Positions 57,590 to 64,000 of a DNA stretch of 64,000 bases are shown piece after piece; position 1 is the first letter of the stretch, and every line of letters begins with the position of its first letter. The stretch comes from Lingula anatina (lineage: Eukaryota; Brachiopoda; Lingulata; Lingulida; Lingulidae). The stretch spans positions 137,164 through 201,163 of the forward strand of contig NW_019774759.1 in assembly GCF_001039355.2 (NCBI RefSeq). The letters run 5' to 3'. Under the pieces are notes generated by a model. That model was given only the letters and a program-made list of their open reading frames with translations. It searched no databases and was not told the DNA's origin. A program made the translations under genes and the position numbers.

Positions 57590-58787
57590 AGTGAGTGAGT
57601 CTGTACATGTTAACATGTATACAATAGTAGGCCTATAGCTGTAGTGGGTTAGGACACCCGTAAACGAAGGCGACAGAATTTTAAACTATTGTCGTAATAT
57701 TTGACTTGCAGATCACGTACTCTGGCGTGTGTCACTCAGACATTCACTTTTGGGAGGGTTTTGATAATGTGCCTGGCCTGAAGGAGTTAGCACCAGGTAG
57801 GAAAGACTCACTCAAGGTCGCGCGATCACTTCTCCCCCTCCCCTCTCTCTCTCTCTCTCTCTCTCTCTCAATATACACAGAATAGGCACAGGTTGCGTTA
57901 GAGAACCGTTCACTTTGCAAGAAAAGGCCCAAATTTTGACGAATGAAAATTTTCACATCTTAAACTATATCACAAAAGATCCCTAAAACATCTTACTGGA
58001 GACTCGATTTCAATTCCAAAGAAATTGGGCTATTATATGAAACCCGCACACGCTTGCAGGGAAATACAGTCATCCAGGGAATATATTGTAACGTATGTGA
58101 ATTTAATCCAAATCTTTCACCAAATAAAAAAATCTAACTTTCTGTTTATGAATTTCCATGGTATAGCGTTGAGTAGTCAGTGTCTGCAAAATTGCATTTG
58201 TTCACATCATGTGAACCCATGTCTTGGTCAACAGATATCCATGAGTGTCACAGAACGCGCCGCTGCATACGATTAAAGCACAAACATAAGGCCAGAGTTA
58301 ATGACCAGAGGGTAAATATGTGCGTTCATGTAGGAATTTCACTAAGACTTCAATAATTTGAAGTTAAAGCAGAAAGCATTAAGGCATTGGAAGGACTTCT
58401 AAACCAACGAATTGCAAATGTCATGGCAGTTACTAGTATAGTCAGATATGCAAAAAAGGTAACTTCATTTATTTCGAAGTATCTGTCTCTTTTGGTCATT
58501 GATGTATATATAGCATTTTTCATTTGCATAATATTTGTGTTATAATTATATGACGTATATAACTAACTTTTAATATAATTGTAATTTGTAGTGTATCCCA
58601 TTTTAGCTCATTGAACAGTATGCACATGTTATTATATTTATTGAAATAAAACTCCTGTTTGATAGGCCACGAAATTGCCGGAGTCGTAGAAGCCCTCGGT
58701 GACGATGCAGGTAAATATAAAAATTTGGACATTCCTTTTTTGTTAAATTAAATTTATTTTGCAATTGTAAATTAACATTTTTTTATG

Positions 58788-58827
<40 letters not shown>

Positions 58828-61800
58828 CAGATCAAGTGTGACTTGCATTTAGAATGTTAAAATTGGACGCTATGAATTTTATTATATGAAGGTCGAAGTG
58901 AATGGAAATCAATGGACAATGCATGCACCTATTTAGAACAGAAGCGTCTCTATTTCAGGGACAGAGTTGAATGTCGGAGACAATGTAGTGGTCTATCCCT
59001 GGCTGGCATGCTTAGAATGCGCCCTGTGCGTCGGCTGGCGTTCTAATCTCTGTCGCGACATTAGACAAATGCTTGGATTTAGGCAGCACGGAGGGTAAGG
59101 GTGCTTTCCCAGAGATTAAGATCGATCTAGAGATTAAGATTTAGATCGACCTAACTCCCTGGGGGTTCACGCTAAATTGCAGTCAGCCGAGCGGGCACCA
59201 TAGTTGATTACCCCCTTACAGCTTTTAGTAGGCGGGACAGACGCTTAAACCGGCCAAGCTGACAGTAATCTAGTGAGACTCCCCACAGGGATAGATTGAT
59301 CTAAAAATCTATGGAAATGGGGTGCAAGATGATTGATTTTCGATATTTTGAAACAAATTACTCATAATTTCAAATTACGAATGATGGTGCTTTATTTTTG
59401 GTTGTTTTTTTTTTTTTAGTAAGTAGTAAAAAGTATTGTGGGACATCATATAGGTATTGACTCAATGCAAAAAGTAGCAGTAGGTATATACACGTTACAT
59501 TTACCTGTTTCACTACGCTAGTTAAATGAATTTATTTGTTCATAGCCTTTCTAAAAATGTGCTAAAATAATAAAGATCATTATTATCATTATTATTTTAT
59601 GAAAAGTACTTTTCACAAAGCTTTCAAACCACAAAAGCATTCTCCTCTCTGTCTGTCTATCTACTACCACAATTATTTATCCACACATATTTCTGTCCAC
59701 TTCTTTGTCCAACTCTTCCAGATTTGCCACCCACGTGGTGGTTCCTATCGTTGAGAGGACGGTGCTTAGAATTCCCCGGGGTCTGTCCCCTGAGGTCGCC
59801 TGTATGCTCCCCTGTAGTGGAATTACTACATACAACGCTGTGTTGAACACACGGGATACTCTGCAGGACATGGTTGGTTTGAAGGGTAAGACTATGTTTT
59901 TTCAGACAAAAAAGTGGTTCTTTCAAAGTGCCCGAACACCTCTTCCCTATGGGCCAGTGTATAAAATCATAAGATTACATATGAAGGACCCTTGGACTTA
60001 TAACCAATGTGGTCTTGAGCTGTTGTATGTATACATGTACACTGTTGAATGGTATCGAGTTGCATATGTACGTGTATATAGAAATACATGTGTAATCAAT
60101 AAACAATTATTAGTCTACTGTAAAGATATCACAGATAATTGACAATGGTTAAAGATATGATGAGCATATTTCCACATCCTGTGTTAGGCAAGGCAAATCT
60201 GCTGGTTATCGGAGCCGGTGGTTTGGGATTATGGTGCATACAATTTGCCAAACACATTCTGCCGCCAGAGGGCAGTGTGTTCTCGGCCGATATCACGGTA
60301 AGGATGAGTGATTTTCGAAGCCTTTCGAAGTCTTTCACTGATTTTGCTTTATTTGAGTTCAACGTTACGAATTGGAATTTATTAATTGCAATGTTTAGTG
60401 GATGCAGCCCATTTGCTTTTATGGCCATGAAAAATCTACAAAAAAAAAAAAAAAAAAACTTTGACCTTTACAGGGTATATATATGCATATCTTTATAATC
60501 TATCGTCCCATCTATCGTTTTTTAATACAAAACATGAAAATGTAAGTCTTTTCGAGTCTTTTTAATATATGCATCATATGATAAAACTCTAAAAGACATC
60601 CCTTTCATTGACCGATAGGAAGAGAAACTGAAGTTGGCTCAAGATGCCAATGCCGACGGTACGATCTTATGGACGAAAGGCGGTAAGATGACTGTGTACA
60701 GTGTGCAAATTTGCTATCCTATGGGTCATTTTCCTGAGGATAGCAGCCGTTTTTAACCACTGCATAGCAATGTCAGAGAAAAATTAATATCTATTGTTTG
60801 AAAAACATTACTTAACCTACAAGATATCTGTCCAGAGGAAAACAATGTTATCCAATGGATAGTATTATCCATAGGAAAGTGCTACCCAGTATTAATGAAA
60901 CTGGGTCCTGGATGATAGACTGTCTTCAATTACAGGCCCGTAGCCAGCAGTTTCAAAAGGGGGGTTCTTTTTCTGAAAAATGGACTTTTTCCCATAAACA
61001 ATTTATGCATCTAGATCAAATTTTACCTAGAGTGTACCTTTTCCCAGCAAAAGGGGCGGTTCTTTCGAATCCCCCCCCCCCAGGCTACGGACTGAATTAC
61101 TTTCATTGCTCACGTGTAAACTTTTAATACGTTTATCTTCACAAACCTTTTGTTATTTCTCTGGAAATTTTAGCCAATGAGGAGGCGCTTCTTGCACATA
61201 CAAGAGAGATCAGCGGCGTAGGGAAGATCGGTTTCGACGCTGTCATAGATCTCGTTGGTACAGAAGATACTTCGAGGAGGGCGTACGAGCTACAGGCTGC
61301 AGTAAGTACAGGCCTACAGCACCCTCTACAACTGATTGGTTTTTCATTAGATATTCATAAATTACATGTTTCTCTGGTTTTCTTTTTTTATCTGTCCGTT
61401 GTCCAGCTAGAATTCTCGCATACAATTGACGTCAGCACTTAGCTGGCGTCTGGTGGAGAGAAGCACAGAACTCTGTCTGGTGAGTTAAATGTCTCTGCTG
61501 TAGTGATTATTTTTTCCCGCAGGGAGGTATCCAAGTGACAGTCGGGCTGTTTGGCGGGAAAATGACCCTGGACCTTCCAACTCACACTTTAAACAGCAAA
61601 TGTGTAAAGGGTGTGCTAGTTGGGACACCGCAGCATTTGGAGGACGTCTTGAAGCTGGTGGCAGAGAAAAAGGTAGGCCTAATTGTGATAGTTGCGACAC
61701 TGAACACAAAGCAGTTCAACCACCTGTGTGATGGCACAGTTGTGTGCAGAACGGAAGTAGCAATTATACCGAGTATATATGGAATAAGATCAAATTAATT

Positions 61801-62076
61801 CCAACTTATCGAGCCGGTAGCAAAATTTTCCCTTACATTTATAAGGTTGAATGTTTTATGTATAGCACACTCATTGGCGACATATTTATAACTGAAACAA
61901 CCACGCCTGTAGTTTTTACGGTTAATGTATTTATTTCTTTATAAAAAGCATGTCTTACAATTTTTTTTCAGTTAAAACCACCACCGACAGAGTTCTATTC
62001 ATTGGATCAAATCACAGACGTCCTCAATCGCCTTAGAGACGGACAAATCAAGGGACGAGCAATATTGAAAATGTGA
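57164..62076 (+). CDS. Zinc-dependent alcohol dehydrogenase, gene C (near-identical to B)
   Basis: Exons: 57164-57256, 57712-57796, 58666-58710, 58959-59094, 59722-59885, 60188-60297, 60619-60682, 61174-61301, 61523-61672 and 61972-62076 (TGA); 359 residues, intact. All zinc ligands and GAGGLG are as in gene B. Differences from B are few: exon 1 (VYEASKPLRL, TPPSKGAVVK), exon 2 Val for Leu (FDNVPG), exon 6 Gly for Val (LPPEGSVFSAD) and exon 8 (VGTEDTSRRAYEL against VGSEDTSRRAYGL). At two of the exon 8 sites C agrees with gene A, so B carries the newer state there. It is probably the second allele of gene B, placed in tandem by the assembly; a very recent true duplicate is the alternative. Poly(A) signal at 62363. 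Confidence 0.9.
57541..57600. repeat. (GT)n microsatellite in ADH-C intron 1
   Basis: Interrupted GT run, longer than the matching run near 48030 in gene B. Confidence 0.9.
58789..58826. repeat. (GT)n microsatellite in ADH-C intron 3
   Basis: About 18 GT units just before TTTCAGATCAAGTG. Confidence 0.95.
59144..59302. mobile_element. Palindromic MITE in ADH-C intron 4
   Basis: Counterpart of 50011-50169. A short local duplication of its left edge (AGAGATTAAGATCGATCT, 59111-59128) is present only here. Confidence 0.65.
60935..61090. mobile_element. Short element with CGTAGCC/GGCTACG ends in ADH-C intron 7
   Basis: Counterpart of 51805-51960; the ends are CGTAGCC at 60939 and GGCTACG at 61083. 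Confidence 0.65.
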
Positions 62077-62362
62077 AGATTCATACACTGTTTTATATTA
62101 TACAGGAGCCCAGTAAAACTTTGACAATCTTGGTAAACATGTACATGTATATGATTTCATTGAACTTGTAGACCTTGATTTGCCCATCCTTCAAACGTTA
62201 TATATATCGACAGTAGTCACGATGAGATGCTACCTTAAAAGTTCATCCTAGAGATTTTTAGATATTTCTTAAATAACTTTTATCTCGTTCAAATGAGATT
62301 TAGTTCATTTGTTTAATTTGTTTAAATTTGGTTTTGAATATTTTGATTCCAATTCTTTGAGA

Positions 62363-62368
62363 AATAAA
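62363..62368 (+). promoter_or_regulatory. Poly(A) signal of ADH gene C
   Basis: AATAAA, 287 nt after the stop codon, at the place conserved with gene B. Confidence 0.6.
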
Positions 62369-63039
62369 GTAATTTAATTTCACGGATCATACATGTACGT
62401 ATTATACAGTTCACTTTGGTTGATAAGAACGCGATCTCATAGTTCCTTATATTGATTCGTGCTAATCCTTTTAAACTGCTTATGGAGGAAATATAATACC
62501 AAGACACAGGGTGACACACATATCATTGTTCAATCGTCTACATTGTCTGTCATCCATTTTCCAAAACAAAATGGCGGCATCACCCAAACCTCTCGCCTTA
62601 TGGGGAGAGAAAAGTGGCTCATTGCGTCGTCAGCAACGCTTTTAATGCACCAGAAAAAAATAACTAAAGAGGGGAAGAGTGGTACAGGATAGAGGTAAAT
62701 ATTTGACGAGCCTGTCAGGAGTTTCTGAGGTTCGAAACAGTGACAGATTTGAAGTATCCAGGTGCACATGTACAAGGTCACTCACTTACTCACTCACACT
62801 CACACACGAGTGCACATGCCAAAACATTTATTGCAAATGCAAATGACATAAAAACGAAGTACACATACACGCGTGCGCACTAACATTGATAATGTAAGAA
62901 TTATATATAAACTCATTCGGGTCAGGGGGTGTCAGTGGTGGATATAGGTTTTTCCTGAGGGGGAGGTGGGGCAGGAATTAAAGAATTTTGTCCCATTTCA
63001 CTCGACAAATACTGTGTAAGACGGTAGATGAGGACGCTT

Positions 63040-63960
63040 TACACTAAAATATGGAGCAGAGAGATGGAAATGTAGGCTGGGTCTGTCTTGTTTCAATCGT
63101 ACTATTTCTGGGGACGGAGAAAGGAGGTAAAGGGTGCCTCAGAGGGTAGAGCAGGTGTACACACGTGCCCTTTGTTACCCTCCCCCCCCCCCCAACACAC
63201 ACACACACACACACGCACACGCACAAACACACACACACACCAGCGAATGCACCGTTTCTCATGGGATATTTATTTGGAGTCCAAACTTTTTCCAGTAGAA
63301 GACGGTCCTGAAAACCTGAAAACGTCCTATATTTTGCACGAAAGATAAGATTAGTATACACGTAACCCTGTTCGCGTTCTAATTTTAGTTCTGCTATTTT
63401 CAGCGCTTTTAAGAGATTAAAATCTGCCAACTACTTTTAAGCAACCAGAGTGTACATATAAATCTATCAAACATTTCACTGTAAGACTTAGCATATCAAG
63501 GTTTTGACAGTTATCAAATTTAAAATGAATTGATATCAGTTTACTTTAAGTGACATTACATTTTAAACAAAGAGCAGTAGCACGTGCATACATGTTCATG
63601 GATGCAAGCCTGGCTATAGGGTGCTCCGTCTTCATCTTGTACACAAGAAAGATGACCCACGGGTGTAAAACTGGAAGATGACTGAAAACGCACCATAATA
63701 GCCATAAATAAATATGACTTTGAAGAAAACAGAAAATTTGCGTAGTGGTGGATTGCAGTCAAAAGTCAATTTCTCCATGATAATATTCAAACTTTTAAAA
63801 AAGGTATATATATTTAACGTGGTCTGACGGATTTTAATTTTATAGATCCGTTTAGAATTTATTTTCGCTGTGGATCAATCTATCTATTATCCATTAACTC
63901 ACAACCAGTGTATGGTTTTGAATATTGAAGTCCAGAATAATTAAGCCTAGTTCACTGACT
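63040..63960 (-). repeat. Dispersed repeat R1, downstream copy beside ADH gene C
   Basis: Counterpart of 53880-54790. Its CA core is interrupted by CGCACACGCACAAA. After 63947 the sequence runs on as TAGTTCACTGACTT, which block 1 lacks because it ended at the N. Confidence 0.75.
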
Positions 63961-64000
63961 TAATTTGGCCAATATTTTCAAACCATAGTGCCCTTTGGAG

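Larger units (their letters stand above)
54803..63947 (+). repeat. Large duplicated block, copy 2 (contains ADH gene C)
   Basis: Second copy of 45289-54790, about 360 bp shorter overall, mostly because it lacks the LINE fragment. The junction N and polymorphism-like differences point to an allelic copy. Confidence 0.92.

Overview
This window is eukaryotic, from an animal. Its genes have many introns with GT-AG boundaries, long A+T-rich introns, many CA/CT/TA microsatellites and short inverted-repeat transposons. The gene set (an atrophin/RERE orthologue, a PRRT3/PRRT4-like membrane protein, yeast-type zinc alcohol dehydrogenases and a somatomedin-B-like secreted/membrane protein) and the repeat style suggest a marine invertebrate, perhaps a lophotrochozoan. 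The exact phylum is inference only. There are no prokaryotic operons, CRISPR arrays or recognisable tRNA/rRNA genes.

Layout. (1) 374-12583 (+): the C-terminal two thirds of an atrophin-family transcriptional corepressor (RERE-like), in 15 well supported exons plus two candidate in-frame cassette exons. The 5' part (BAH, ELM2 and most of SANT) lies before the window. (2) 12584-22648: 3' UTR, then gene-poor DNA holding a large foldback-type repeat (about 16981-20400) whose inverted arms are tandem units of about 300 bp. (3) 22649-28251 (+): a two-exon PRRT3/4-like multi-pass membrane protein with one very long coding exon. Its intron and last exon are present a second time (28722-32410). (4) 34476-42399 (+): alcohol dehydrogenase gene A (10 exons), with exons 4-7 present twice. 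(5) 42633-44996 (-): a three-exon gene for a signal-peptide, cysteine-rich, single-pass membrane protein, tail-to-tail with gene A. (6) 47637-52947 (+) and 57164-62076 (+): alcohol dehydrogenase genes B and C, nearly identical to each other and lying in two long near-identical blocks (45289-54790 and 54803-63947).

The main structural message is that each of the three large duplications has a single N, or an N at its edge, at the junction (28718, 37888, 54793). A fourth, small duplication flanks the 159-N gap at 39136-39294. The copies differ by scattered substitutions, microsatellite lengths and one LINE insertion. This is what is expected when two allelic haplotypes are placed end to end in a scaffold. 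The real locus is therefore probably about 15 kb shorter and may carry only two alcohol dehydrogenase genes (A and B/C), not three. All exon structures were worked out by hand from splice signals, reading phase and family knowledge. No database search was run.
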